Part shown: positions 8,827 through 16,256 of the stretch, in pieces
How the letters are laid out: each line of letters begins with the position of its first letter
Numbering within the stretch: the first letter of the stretch is position 1
NCBI RefSeq assembly: GCF_010729895.1
Contig: NZ_AP022612.1
Coordinates: 4,774,001 to 4,838,000, forward strand
DNA: 64,000 nucleotides
Reading direction: 5' to 3'
Source of the DNA: Mycolicibacterium confluentis
GTDB taxonomy: Bacteria > Actinomycetota > Actinomycetes > Mycobacteriales > Mycobacteriaceae
The notes under the pieces: generated by a model
The model's database searches: none
The model's input: the letters and a program-made list of their open reading frames with translations, nothing else
Told to the model about the DNA's origin: nothing
Position numbers and translations under genes: made by a program

Positions 8827-8856
8827 TTTCAGGTTTTTCTCAGGTTTTTCCTAAGG
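8827..8856. promoter_or_regulatory. Triple 11-bp-period direct repeat upstream of paralogue 2
   Basis: Three related units, TTTCAGG (8827-8833), TCTCAGG (8838-8844) and CCTAAGG (8850-8856), are spaced 11 bases apart, 8 to 37 bases before the start codon. The first unit overlaps the putative ribosome binding site (AAAGGG on the coding strand). Confidence 0.5.
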
Positions 8857-8953
8857 AATTCTGAGGCAGATCTACGACACGGGTCGAGCCCACGAGGGCA
8901 TCCGCAGTGCTGGTCATTGCATTTTCAACTACTTTGCGGACGGAGGTGTCGCG

Positions 8954-8977
8954 GCGACGTAAGTTCAGTTACGTCGC
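8954..8977. promoter_or_regulatory. Inverted repeat, candidate operator upstream of paralogue 2
   Basis: GCGACGTAA (8954-8962) and TTACGTCGC (8969-8977) form perfect 9-bp arms around a 6-base spacer, about 135 bases before the paralogue-2 start. No gene ends here, so an operator is more likely than a terminator. Confidence 0.4.
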
Positions 8978-9534
8978 ATTCACGGCGCGGCCGACGGGTT
9001 GGCGAACCCATCGAGTATTGCCGTGACACCAGGTCACGGTCGCGACTGCTCGACCACCCCCTAGCACGTGCAGGTTTCCCGACAATGACTTGGCCGGCCA
9101 TCGATTTGCCGCAAACGTGAGCGGGGAAGATGCAGGAACCTAACGGCTGGGTCCGCCGCACACAATCGACCTGGCTCGGTGCAACTTAGGCGGGCTCAAA
9201 AGTTGTTGCCGAGAAGTCGCAGCCCGGCACGCGTGAGTGGTGGGGCCACAGCAGCGGAAGGGGTGCCAGATTATCTGTCCACCTGTTCAGATGTTCATGG
9301 TAAGTTGGTGCCCACGGGCCGGCCGCGGCACAGACGTCGATGCAGCACATCAGGGGTCACGCCATCACACGGGTGGCGCCGCGGCCGGCGCACACACACA
9401 CTTCACCCTCGCAGGGTTCGCGGACCCAGTTGTCCGTCAAGGCCTGCGGCTCCCGCACGATTGCCAGCCACATTCACTGCGTCGCTGAGACCACAGCCCC
9501 GTGGGCGATTTCGGGAGCCCGAAACGAGACCCGG
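8978..9534. other. Intergenic region without convincing gene
   Basis: About 560 bases between paralogues 2 and 3. Open frames on both strands are short, lack ribosome binding sites and read as low-complexity Arg/His/Pro peptides. Apart from the small hairpin at 9509-9524 I see nothing definable. Confidence 0.45.
9509..9524 (-). terminator. Weak hairpin after paralogue 3
   Basis: TTTCGGG and CCCGAAA arms (7 bp) separated by two bases, 11 bases past the stop of the 9535-11883 gene. In practice it would form a 6-bp stem with a 4-base loop. Weaker than the other terminators of the array. Confidence 0.3.
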
Positions 9535-11883
9535 CTAGTCGGTGTCATTCGCAGGCGCCTTGTTCGGCTCGCTGTCATTACCCGTGCCACCATCGTTCGG
9601 CTGGTCGCGATCCTCACGCGTGAGGGTTGTTCCCCCAGAGGGAGTTTCGTTGTCTGCATTGTCGCGGTTCACTTCCACGCCGCCTCCTCGATGAGCACCG
9701 ATGCGCACCGAAGCCGACAATTCACCGGCAGCGCTCACTCTTTCGCGCTCCAGCTTCCGCTTCAGCTCCCATACCGTTGGCCGCTTACTCGCGCCCTGGC
9801 CAGTCTCCGGGCCGCCTGCAGGCAGACTGCCGGCTGTGACGGCTGAGTCCGGCTCGGCGGGATCTGAGCCAAAGGCTTTCTGCTCGATCGCAGCAGCCCG
9901 GAAGCCCGATGACTCCTCAGACTCCTCCTCAGACTGCTCGTCGAACGACTCGGTGGTTCCGGCGGCATTCAACGCCTGCGAGCCCGAACCCGCACTCGTC
10001 GTTCCGAGCAGGCTTCCGATCAGCTCCCCCACGGCCCCCTCAGCCGCATCGACGATCGGGGAGACGACCTTGTCGGCAGCCTGAATGATTGGAGCGACGA
10101 CGGGAGCGACCACCTCCTGGCGCTTGCGGAGCTCAGACTGGCTGGGGTCAGGCAATTCTGGCAGCACCGGGCCGATGGCGTGCAGGAAGTCCGACACACC
10201 GTTGCCGACACCTCGGCTGACGGTCTTGATGGCTTCGCCTGGCAATCCCAGCAGTTGACCCAGCTGTTGCACCTGTTGCTGCGGTACCTGGATTCCCACC
10301 GCGCCGAGGAGTTGGACGACACCGCCGAGCACACGTGTCAGCACATCGGTGAGCTCGTCTCCTACCCCTCGTCCCAACGCGGCGATCAGATCGCCGGGCA
10401 GGTACAGCGCCTGATCCTTTGTCAGAGTGCGGGTTCCGAACAGAGTGGGGTCCCCGAACTTGTCCAACGTCCGGTCCCAGGTCCCGTCCGGGTTGCGGAC
10501 GACGTCTGCGTAGGCGATGTCGGTCAGGATTCGCAGGAACGGTTCGATCGCATCCGAGAACGGGGTGTTGATGTTCTGGCCGGTGATCAAGCTCAGCAGT
10601 TGGGCTGGCAGGCGGAGTGGGGCCAGCAGCGGCAGTTGACCGGCCGGAAGTGTGTAGTAGATGGTGCCGTCGCGAGGGTCGATGAACCCTCCCCCGCCCA
10701 GGTCATTGAGATCGAGCCCCAAAAGGTTCGTGATCAGGAACGACGAGGCGATCGCATTGGCCCACGCGATGGGATTGGCAGTGGCCGGGGCGTCCGACAG
10801 GAGGTCGTACTCCCAGGTGACGTCCGCCTTGATGGTGATGATCGTCTTCTTGCCATCACCGTCATTCGTGAGTGCGTTGAGCAGATCCAGAAGGTCCTGG
10901 ACATCGACGTCGCTGACGTCACCGGTGAGGATCTTGGTGATCAGGTCCGGGTCGACGCCAATCGGCAGCACGTCCTGGCGGTCCGGCGTGACCGGGTTGA
11001 CCCCTGTGACCGCCTCGTAGATAGGCGCGAACCGGGCGAACAGGCCGCCGTTGGCCCGGCCCGGATTTCGCAGCAGGATGAGCGACAGCAGCGTGATATC
11101 AACGACGCCACCGGGTTTGACGATGTCATAGACCGGAGACCCCTCGGGCGGAAAGTACCAGAACGGGAGGCCGAGACCGCCGGGATAGATGCCCTCGACC
11201 ACTGTGTGGTGCACCGGATTCCCCGGTGCACCGGGGACGCTGATCTCCCGGGGCCCGGTCTGGGGCGCCCCCGCTTCGATCTCATCGGCGCGCACCGCGT
11301 CGATGAAGGCCTGATACGCCGTTCCGGCCGCGATCGCCCCCTCTCCGAGGCCGACGAGGTTGACGTTCTGCAGGTACCAGGTCCAGTTGGTCAGCGGGGC
11401 GACCGTGGCAGCGGCCGCGGCGTCGAGGAACTCCACCGGGTAGGACCGCGGGTCAACCCATTGCCCGGCGAGTCTCGTCCACGTGCGTAGGTTGCCGCTT
11501 AATATGTTGCCGGTCGTGAAGATCTCCCCGGCGGTCCGGCGCCACACCGGCGCGACCGTGACCGGTGGCGTGTGCTCGCCACCGAGAAGCTCGGTCGGCA
11601 GGCCCGTGTAGAACAGATCGTCCTGCGCACCCGCGAGTGCGTCGGAGATCGCGCCGGGGTTCGACGGAAGCGTTTGGATCGGCCCGAGCAGACCCTGGAT
11701 CGGTAACCACCCAGGGATGCCCACCAAGTAGGTCTCACTGATCGCAGCATTGGCCATCGCTGGCGTCAGGCCAACAGCCACCGCAGTTGCTGCGGATACG
11801 CCGACGAGAGTTAGTTTCTTTGCCTGAATCTCACGTCGACGTCGTCTATGCGACTGAGCAGATGCAGAATGCTTGCCAGACAT
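9535..11883 (-). CDS. Exported PE-PPE-like pseudo-hydrolase, paralogue 3 (acidic tail)
   Basis: 782 aa, ATG with GGGGGGA just upstream. A very basic N-region (SHRRRRREIQAKK) and hydrophobic stretch end in ANA-A near residue 46: signal peptide. The PE-PPE-like domain has GLGEGA (178-183) in place of GYSQGA, then NPGRANGG (273-280), YDLLSDAP (359-366) and LPLLAPLR (417-424); no His is visible at the usual site. Unlike copies 1, 2 and 4 the tail after about residue 620 is not Lys/Ala-repetitive. It is Ser/Glu/Asp-rich (EEESEESS, later many Asp, Asn, Gly) and looks disordered. Membership in the array is clear from the shared core with copy 2, including the segment ENADGK-like/DGDGKK, the DRTLDK-type block and ALGRGVG. 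Function unknown. Confidence 0.72.
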   Translation of the reverse strand: MSGKHSASAQSHRRRRREIQAKKLTLVGVSAATAVAVGLTPAMANAAISETYLVGIPGWLPIQGLLGPIQTLPSNPGAISDALAGAQDDLFYTGLPTELLGGEHTPPVTVAPVWRRTAGEIFTTGNILSGNLRTWTRLAGQWVDPRSYPVEFLDAAAAATVAPLTNWTWYLQNVNLVGLGEGAIAAGTAYQAFIDAVRADEIEAGAPQTGPREISVPGAPGNPVHHTVVEGIYPGGLGLPFWYFPPEGSPVYDIVKPGGVVDITLLSLILLRNPGRANGGLFARFAPIYEAVTGVNPVTPDRQDVLPIGVDPDLITKILTGDVSDVDVQDLLDLLNALTNDGDGKKTIITIKADVTWEYDLLSDAPATANPIAWANAIASSFLITNLLGLDLNDLGGGGFIDPRDGTIYYTLPAGQLPLLAPLRLPAQLLSLITGQNINTPFSDAIEPFLRILTDIAYADVVRNPDGTWDRTLDKFGDPTLFGTRTLTKDQALYLPGDLIAALGRGVGDELTDVLTRVLGGVVQLLGAVGIQVPQQQVQQLGQLLGLPGEAIKTVSRGVGNGVSDFLHAIGPVLPELPDPSQSELRKRQEVVAPVVAPIIQAADKVVSPIVDAAEGAVGELIGSLLGTTSAGSGSQALNAAGTTESFDEQSEEESEESSGFRAAAIEQKAFGSDPAEPDSAVTAGSLPAGGPETGQGASKRPTVWELKRKLERERVSAAGELSASVRIGAHRGGGVEVNRDNADNETPSGGTTLTREDRDQPNDGGTGNDSEPNKAPANDTD

Positions 11884-11900
11884 ATTCCCCCCAATGCGCC

Positions 11901-11917
11901 TTCAGCGAATTCCCAGG
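11901..11917. promoter_or_regulatory. 11-bp-period direct repeat upstream of paralogue 3
   Basis: TTCAGCG (11901-11907) and CCCAGGA (starting 11912) place their CAG cores at 11903 and 11914, 11 bases apart, 18 to 35 bases before the ATG. The match to the motif of the other paralogues is weaker here. Confidence 0.35.
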
Positions 11918-12279
11918 AACCTAACATCGGAATTGACGTGTGGGCAACAATTCCGTAGCTTGCCTTCCCATTTGCTTGCTTGCGCAATGACCGGAGAATC
12001 GCGCTTCTAGCCACCCTGCCGACGAAGAACCCATATTCACTGCAGGTGACAGGCGTTATTACGCCCGATGGCCCCATGCAGAATCAAGGACAGCGGTGTT
12101 GATTTTCCATCCCGATAAACATCGACCGAAAATCGCCGCGATTCCCGATTTCACCGATTCCGCGGCCTGGATGACCCGCATGAGAAAATGATCTTGAAAA
12201 TCCACTCCAGTTCGCCAAGCGATCAGACGCGATCCGCAGACGGCACCCGCCAGAATTTACGAGAACCACCTCACCCGTG
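11918..12279. other. Intergenic region without convincing gene
   Basis: About 360 bases of relatively AT-rich sequence upstream of paralogue 3. It must contain that gene's promoter. No ORF with a ribosome binding site or recognisable product is seen. Confidence 0.4.
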
Positions 12280-12423
12280 TTACATGGCTTTGCTGTATGC
12301 CCACCAACGGGCGCCCGCCACCACCCCACTCGCCGCGCCCGCGGTCAGCGGGGAGCGCCCTAGTTCGAACAGCCCGCCTCCCAGCGACCTCACTGCAGTC
12401 GCCACCGCGCGACGCCGGCTCAT
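12280..12423 (-). CDS. Candidate small protein of 47 aa
   Basis: An ATG at 12423 opens a 47-codon frame ending TAA at 12280-12282. The peptide begins MSRRRAVATAVRSLGGGLFE and ends in ARWWAYSKAM. It has a basic start, a Gly/Leu/Ala-rich middle and an aromatic C-terminus, compatible with a small membrane-associated or secreted protein. Codon third positions are GC-rich like those of real genes. There is no clear Shine-Dalgarno sequence, so it could be leaderless or spurious. It lies directly downstream of the terminator of paralogue 4, on the same strand. Confidence 0.4.
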   Translation of the reverse strand: MSRRRAVATAVRSLGGGLFELGRSPLTAGAASGVVAGARWWAYSKAM

Positions 12424-12458
12424 GGTCACTGTCAGCGTGAGTGGCCGCGAAAAGGAGA

Positions 12459-12485
12459 ACCGCCCCCGGCGATGCCGAAGGCGGT
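12459..12485 (-). terminator. Hairpin terminator of paralogue 4
   Basis: ACCGCC (12459-12464) pairs with GGCGGT (12480-12485), and an inner GGC/GCC pair lies in the loop. It is 43 bases after the stop of the 12528-14663 gene. Moderate strength. Confidence 0.4.
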
Positions 12486-12527
12486 CCCTCCCCCAACTTT
12501 GTAGGGTTAAGCGGCGGGCGCGCGATG

Positions 12528-14663
12528 TCAGCTGGCTTCTGCGAGCGCTTTCTTGGCCGGCTTCGGCTTGGCGTTGTCGACCGCTTGCTTCACCGAGTCA
12601 CCCGCCTTGTCGACGTTCTTCTTGACGTTGTTGACGGCCTTCTCCACCGCATCGCCGGTCTTCTTGAGCTCCTTCTGAATCTTGTCGCCTGCCTCCTTGA
12701 GGTCCGCGCGAACCTGCGCACGCTGCTTCTTCAAGGCAGCGGCCGTGGCTTTCGCGCTCTTGGCGAGGTCCGAGTCCTCCAGCAGGTCGACCGAATTCAG
12801 TTCGGCCAGTGCGCTCTTGAGCGACGTGGGCTTCTTGGGCTCGGGAGCGCCCTGATCGCCTTCTGGCGCGAGTTTGCCGTCGGCCTCGAGGGCACGAGCG
12901 TTGGTGGTGTCCAGGGCCTGAATCTTGGCGAACGAACTTGAACCGCCCACGCCCAGTGCGTCGTCGACCGCGCCTTCGGTCTGTGCGTTGAACCCGTCGG
13001 CAGCCTGAAGCAGTGGCTTCAACGCTGTCTGGAGTCCGTCGAACGCACCATTCGCCAGCCCCTGCGCGCCGTCGATGCCTTGGTTGACGAGCGCCGACAC
13101 CGCCAGCGCGATCTGGTTCTGGATCAGCGCTTTCATCATGTCGTTGAACGCGGCCTGCCCGAACACGCTCGGGGTCCAGGCGACGGGGTTGAGCAGGTTG
13201 GCCTGGATGTCATCGAGCAGTCGGTTGGCGATGATCTGTCCGCCCTCGACCTGTTGGCTCGGCGTCAGCGGTGAGTGCCACAGCAGAGCCTGCTCGCCGC
13301 CCATATCGAATCCGCGCAGCAGCGTGGCCGGATCGACATCCTGGTAGCCCGTGTTGACCGCCAGACGCAGCGCCCCCTCGATCGAATTCAGCAACGGCTG
13401 CGGGACATTCACACCGAGAATTCCAAGCAGGCGTGGTCCGAGGTCGAACGGTTCGAGCAGCGGGAGGTTGCCCGAGTCGTAGGTGATGAAGGTGTCCTTG
13501 CCGACGATGCCGGGGAGCGGCTTGAGTTGCAGGAGGTCGAAGATCTTGTTGATCAGCGGGATCACCGCGGACCCCTGGCCGCCGGTGATGTCCACCATCA
13601 CGCCCGCGCCGTTGAGGAGGCCTAGTGCCAACGGCCCAACCTGGCTGCCGAGGTTGGTATTGCCGAAGTTCAGATCATCGGGAATGAGATAGGTCAGCAG
13701 GATCGACCCGGCGATGGCGTTGGCCCAGGCCAATGGGTTGAGGGTGCTGGGTGCGTCCGAGGTTGCGTTGTAGGCCCAACTGATGTCGAGGACCGACGTG
13801 TTGAGGATCTTGGTGATCTTGCCGTTGCTGTCCTTGTTGGTGTAGCTGCCGGCCGCCGGAGTGGTGAGGTCGACGCCGAAGAGATTGGTGAACGGGGTTG
13901 CCAGAGATAACAATCCGCCGCCGGGTCGGCTGACGTTGTTGAGGAAGATCAGCCACTGCGCCGTGACGCCCTCGCCCCAGTCGGGATCGTTCGACGTGAC
14001 GGCCTCGATCATGTCGCGATAGGCCAGCGACGTCGACAGCGCGCCGAGACCCTCGGAGAAGATGATGGCGCGGCGCTGATTGAGAATCGGGGTGGCCTTC
14101 ACGATGGCCTTCGCGGCATCTTCGACTGTAAATCCCGAGTTCGGAATGTTGGTGCCGAACAAGTCGTTCAGAGCCTCCGCGACCGGCCCCACAATTGGCA
14201 GGTTCTTCACGAGCGGTGGCACCGCGCCGAGGATTGGACCCAACACCAGATCGCCGGTGTAGCTCAACCCGTTCACTGAGTCGTAGATGTCGCCGGGCAG
14301 CGGCCCAGGCGCACCCGTCTCCACCACCAGGCCGACCACAGTGAGGATCTGTTGGACGGCAGCTGTGATGGTCGGGTTGTCGAGCAGTCCGACGGCGCCG
14401 AGGATGACGTTCTCCGGAGTGATGCCCAGCGCGTCAGCGATCCAGAAGACGGGCCCCACACCGTAGAGGCCGACGATCGCCGCCAGTTCCACCTCGGCGG
14501 TGATGGCTCGCTGCTCCACACCGACGCTCACCCGCTCCACCTGCGCCTGGAAGGCAGGCGAGGTGACCCCAAGGGTCAATGCCGCGGTCGTGGCCATCGC
14601 CGCGGCGGTGACCGCCGCGGTCTTAGCCATGGCCAGCTTGGGCGGTGTGGGGGCTGAAGTCAT
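12528..14663 (-). CDS. Exported PE-PPE-like pseudo-hydrolase, paralogue 4 (most diverged, Lys-rich tail)
   Basis: 711 aa, ATG at 14663 with GGGAGAG upstream. An Ala/Thr-rich hydrophobic stretch (13-38) ends in AFQA: probable signal peptide. It is the most distant copy of the array. EGLGA (204-208) aligns with the nucleophile elbow and again lacks Ser. SRPGGGLL (245-252) aligns with NPGRANGGL. YNATSDAP (298-305) aligns with YDLLSDAP, so even the conserved Asp is Asn here. LPLLEPF (400-406) matches the LPLL block. Residues about 615-706 form a Lys/Ala/Asp heptad-like tail (for example VEKAVNNVKKNVDKAGDSVK), predicted coiled-coil or amphipathic helix. A truncated relative of this copy lies immediately upstream at 14967-15247. 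Role unknown; all three expected catalytic residues seem absent. Confidence 0.68.
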   Translation of the reverse strand: MTSAPTPPKLAMAKTAAVTAAAMATTAALTLGVTSPAFQAQVERVSVGVEQRAITAEVELAAIVGLYGVGPVFWIADALGITPENVILGAVGLLDNPTITAAVQQILTVVGLVVETGAPGPLPGDIYDSVNGLSYTGDLVLGPILGAVPPLVKNLPIVGPVAEALNDLFGTNIPNSGFTVEDAAKAIVKATPILNQRRAIIFSEGLGALSTSLAYRDMIEAVTSNDPDWGEGVTAQWLIFLNNVSRPGGGLLSLATPFTNLFGVDLTTPAAGSYTNKDSNGKITKILNTSVLDISWAYNATSDAPSTLNPLAWANAIAGSILLTYLIPDDLNFGNTNLGSQVGPLALGLLNGAGVMVDITGGQGSAVIPLINKIFDLLQLKPLPGIVGKDTFITYDSGNLPLLEPFDLGPRLLGILGVNVPQPLLNSIEGALRLAVNTGYQDVDPATLLRGFDMGGEQALLWHSPLTPSQQVEGGQIIANRLLDDIQANLLNPVAWTPSVFGQAAFNDMMKALIQNQIALAVSALVNQGIDGAQGLANGAFDGLQTALKPLLQAADGFNAQTEGAVDDALGVGGSSSFAKIQALDTTNARALEADGKLAPEGDQGAPEPKKPTSLKSALAELNSVDLLEDSDLAKSAKATAAALKKQRAQVRADLKEAGDKIQKELKKTGDAVEKAVNNVKKNVDKAGDSVKQAVDNAKPKPAKKALAEAS

Positions 14664-14724
14664 CGTCGACTCTCCCGTCAGTTTGTGATCTGGCTTACAT
14701 GGTTGCCGAACTGTAGCAAACCCC

Positions 14725-14740
14725 CTCAGGTTTTTCTAAG
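14725..14740. promoter_or_regulatory. 11-bp-period direct repeat upstream of paralogue 4
   Basis: CTCAGG (14725-14730) and CTAAG (14736-14740) are 11 bases apart and joined by a T-run, closely resembling the second and third units before paralogue 2 (TCTCAGG, T-run, CTAAGG). It is 62 to 77 bases before the ATG. Confidence 0.45.
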
Positions 14741-14917
14741 TAACTTTGCCAGCACGCTGATTTTCGGCGAACGATGCAGCCTATACAGGGTAGTTACCTA
14801 CAGGCACGAAGCATCTTGAGGGCTCTAGCCGATACAGATCAACACCTTGCGACAACAACAGCAACAACCGGTCACCTTATGCCATTCGTTCCTGTGTGAC
14901 AGTAGCCGTGGCGCAGA

Positions 14918-14957
14918 CGACGATGGGCCCCCGCCTCTGGCGGGGGGCCCATCGTCG
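14918..14957 (-). terminator. Long hairpin downstream of the decayed fifth copy
   Basis: Arms of 18 and 19 bases (14918-14935 and 14939-14957) are complementary except for one extra G; the loop is TCT. It lies 10 bases past the remnant stop of the pseudogene and is probably its original terminator, preserved. Confidence 0.75.
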
Positions 14958-14966
14958 GGGAAGGGG

Positions 14967-15247
14967 TCAGCTGGCTTCGGCCAAGTCCCCTCTTCGGAAT
15001 GCGCCTCTCGGCCTTCTCGGCCCGTTTCTCCCTCGCCTTCTCTGCCGACTGCTTCACGGAATCGCCGGCTCGCTCGACGCTGGACTTCCGCGCGCGCCGA
15101 GGACGCGCCGGCCGACCGTGCCGAATCGAGGTTCTGCACCCCGAGGGCGTTGTCGATCGTCCCCTCGACAGTCGCATTGAGCCCGTCTGCCGCATCGAGG
15201 ACAGACTTGAAGGCGATCTTCAGGCGGTCGTAGATGTCAGGGTACAA
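14967..15247 (-). pseudogene. Decayed 3' remnant of a paralogue-4-like gene
   Basis: The frame starting near 15247 reads YDRLKIAFKSVLDAADGL and NALGV, matching residues about 541-572 of paralogue 4 (FDGLQTALKPLLQAADGF, DALGV). The similarity then continues in a second frame with ERAGDSVKQSAEKA (compare DKAGDSVKQAVDNA). It ends in the third frame with LAEAS and TGA at 14967-14969, identical to the paralogue-4 C-terminus (LAEAS). So at least two frameshifts, an internal loss of about 80 codons and loss of the first 535 or so codons have occurred. A TGA stands just upstream of 15247 in frame. It shows the array once had at least five members. Confidence 0.8.
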
Positions 15248-15422
15248 AGAGTCTCAGGCAGCTCCCAGCATTCGCCCCGCCAGAGTCCTGAGATCGCAAA
15301 TTTGCAGCGCGACAATGTCGTTGCCAAACCTAATGAGTTCAGAGCAACTGGTCGGCGCCCTCAGAATTTCGGTCTGAACGGCGCTACCGCAACGCAGACA
15401 CCTACGAAATCCGCAGCAGCAC

Positions 15423-16247
15423 TCAGGGCTGGCCCAGCACCTTGCGGACCAGCACGTCAGACACCGACGACGGCAGTCGGTTGAGCACAGCCATCTGCAC
15501 CGCCGGGCTCAGTCCCACCGGATAGCGCGCATGCGGGCGCTTGGCGGTCAGCGCTTCTTCGACGACCTTGGCGACGTTGTCGACGGGCACCGCGATGCGC
15601 CGCGACAATGGGATCATCTTTCGAAATCCGGCGACGTGCTTCGCATACAGCACGCGTTGTTCGGCACTCATGGCCGCCTCCAGATCGTCGGCGGTCTGCT
15701 CCGCGTTCTCCCAGAGATCGGTGTCGGTCTGCGCGGGTTCGACCACGTGGACGCCGATATGCCAGGGGCGCAACTCCATTCGAAGCGCATCCGCAGCCGC
15801 CTCCAGCGCGAACTTGGAGGCACAATAGGCACCCAGCAGCGGAGTGGAGATCCGGCCATTCACGCTGGAGATGAACACAATCCGGCCCCGCGAGGCGCGC
15901 AGTCGCGGCAGCACCGCCTGGGTGACAGCCATCTGCCCGACGACGTTGACCTCAAGTTGCCGCCGCAGCTCGTCGACCCCGATGGTCTCCATGGGGCCAC
16001 CCACCACGATGCCGGCATTGTTGACCACCGCATCCAAACGTGCCGGCAGGGCCGCGTCGAGTGCCTCGAGGTCGTCGGAGTTCGTGACGTCCAACCGCAC
16101 CGCCGACACCCGGGGCAGCGATCCCAGCACCGCCGCATCCTCGGAACGACGCACACCGGCGATGACATCCCAGCCCAACGTCGACAGATGCGACACGATG
16201 GCCCGACCGATTCCTCGGGAGGCGCCGGTCACCAGGACAGCAGGCAT
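15423..16247 (-). CDS. Short-chain dehydrogenase/reductase (SDR)
   Basis: 274 aa. Classical SDR motifs: TGASRGIG (7-14, NAD(P) binding), D in the acidic-residue loop after VRLDV, NNAG (about 75-78), a Ser in ISSVNG (about 126) and YCASK (about 141-145, catalytic Tyr and Lys). The C-terminal part contains the PAQTDTDLWENA region typical of oxidoreductases acting on small carbonyl compounds. Substrate unknown. The start at 16247 has a GACC-ATG context without strong ribosome binding site. It is followed after nine bases upstream by the DUF1275 gene on the same strand, so the two probably form one transcript. Confidence 0.85.
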   Translation of the reverse strand: MPAVLVTGASRGIGRAIVSHLSTLGWDVIAGVRRSEDAAVLGSLPRVSAVRLDVTNSDDLEALDAALPARLDAVVNNAGIVVGGPMETIGVDELRRQLEVNVVGQMAVTQAVLPRLRASRGRIVFISSVNGRISTPLLGAYCASKFALEAAADALRMELRPWHIGVHVVEPAQTDTDLWENAEQTADDLEAAMSAEQRVLYAKHVAGFRKMIPLSRRIAVPVDNVAKVVEEALTAKRPHARYPVGLSPAVQMAVLNRLPSSVSDVLVRKVLGQP

Positions 16248-16256
16248 GACCTGACC

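Noticed and set aside
9179..9488. Plus-strand open frames in the paralogue 2-3 gap
   Set aside because: No ribosome binding site, Arg/His/Pro-rich low-complexity peptides and no conserved motif; they look like GC-rich chance frames.
15253..15422. Minus-strand stretch with a Cys-rich peptide (RRCLRCG) downstream of the SDR
   Set aside because: It has no start codon outside the SDR coding region and no ribosome binding site.
14999..15484. 161-aa plus-strand frame over the pseudogene
   Set aside because: Its peptide is the antisense of the paralogue remnant and of the SDR 3' end; the minus-strand similarity to copy 4 explains the region better.
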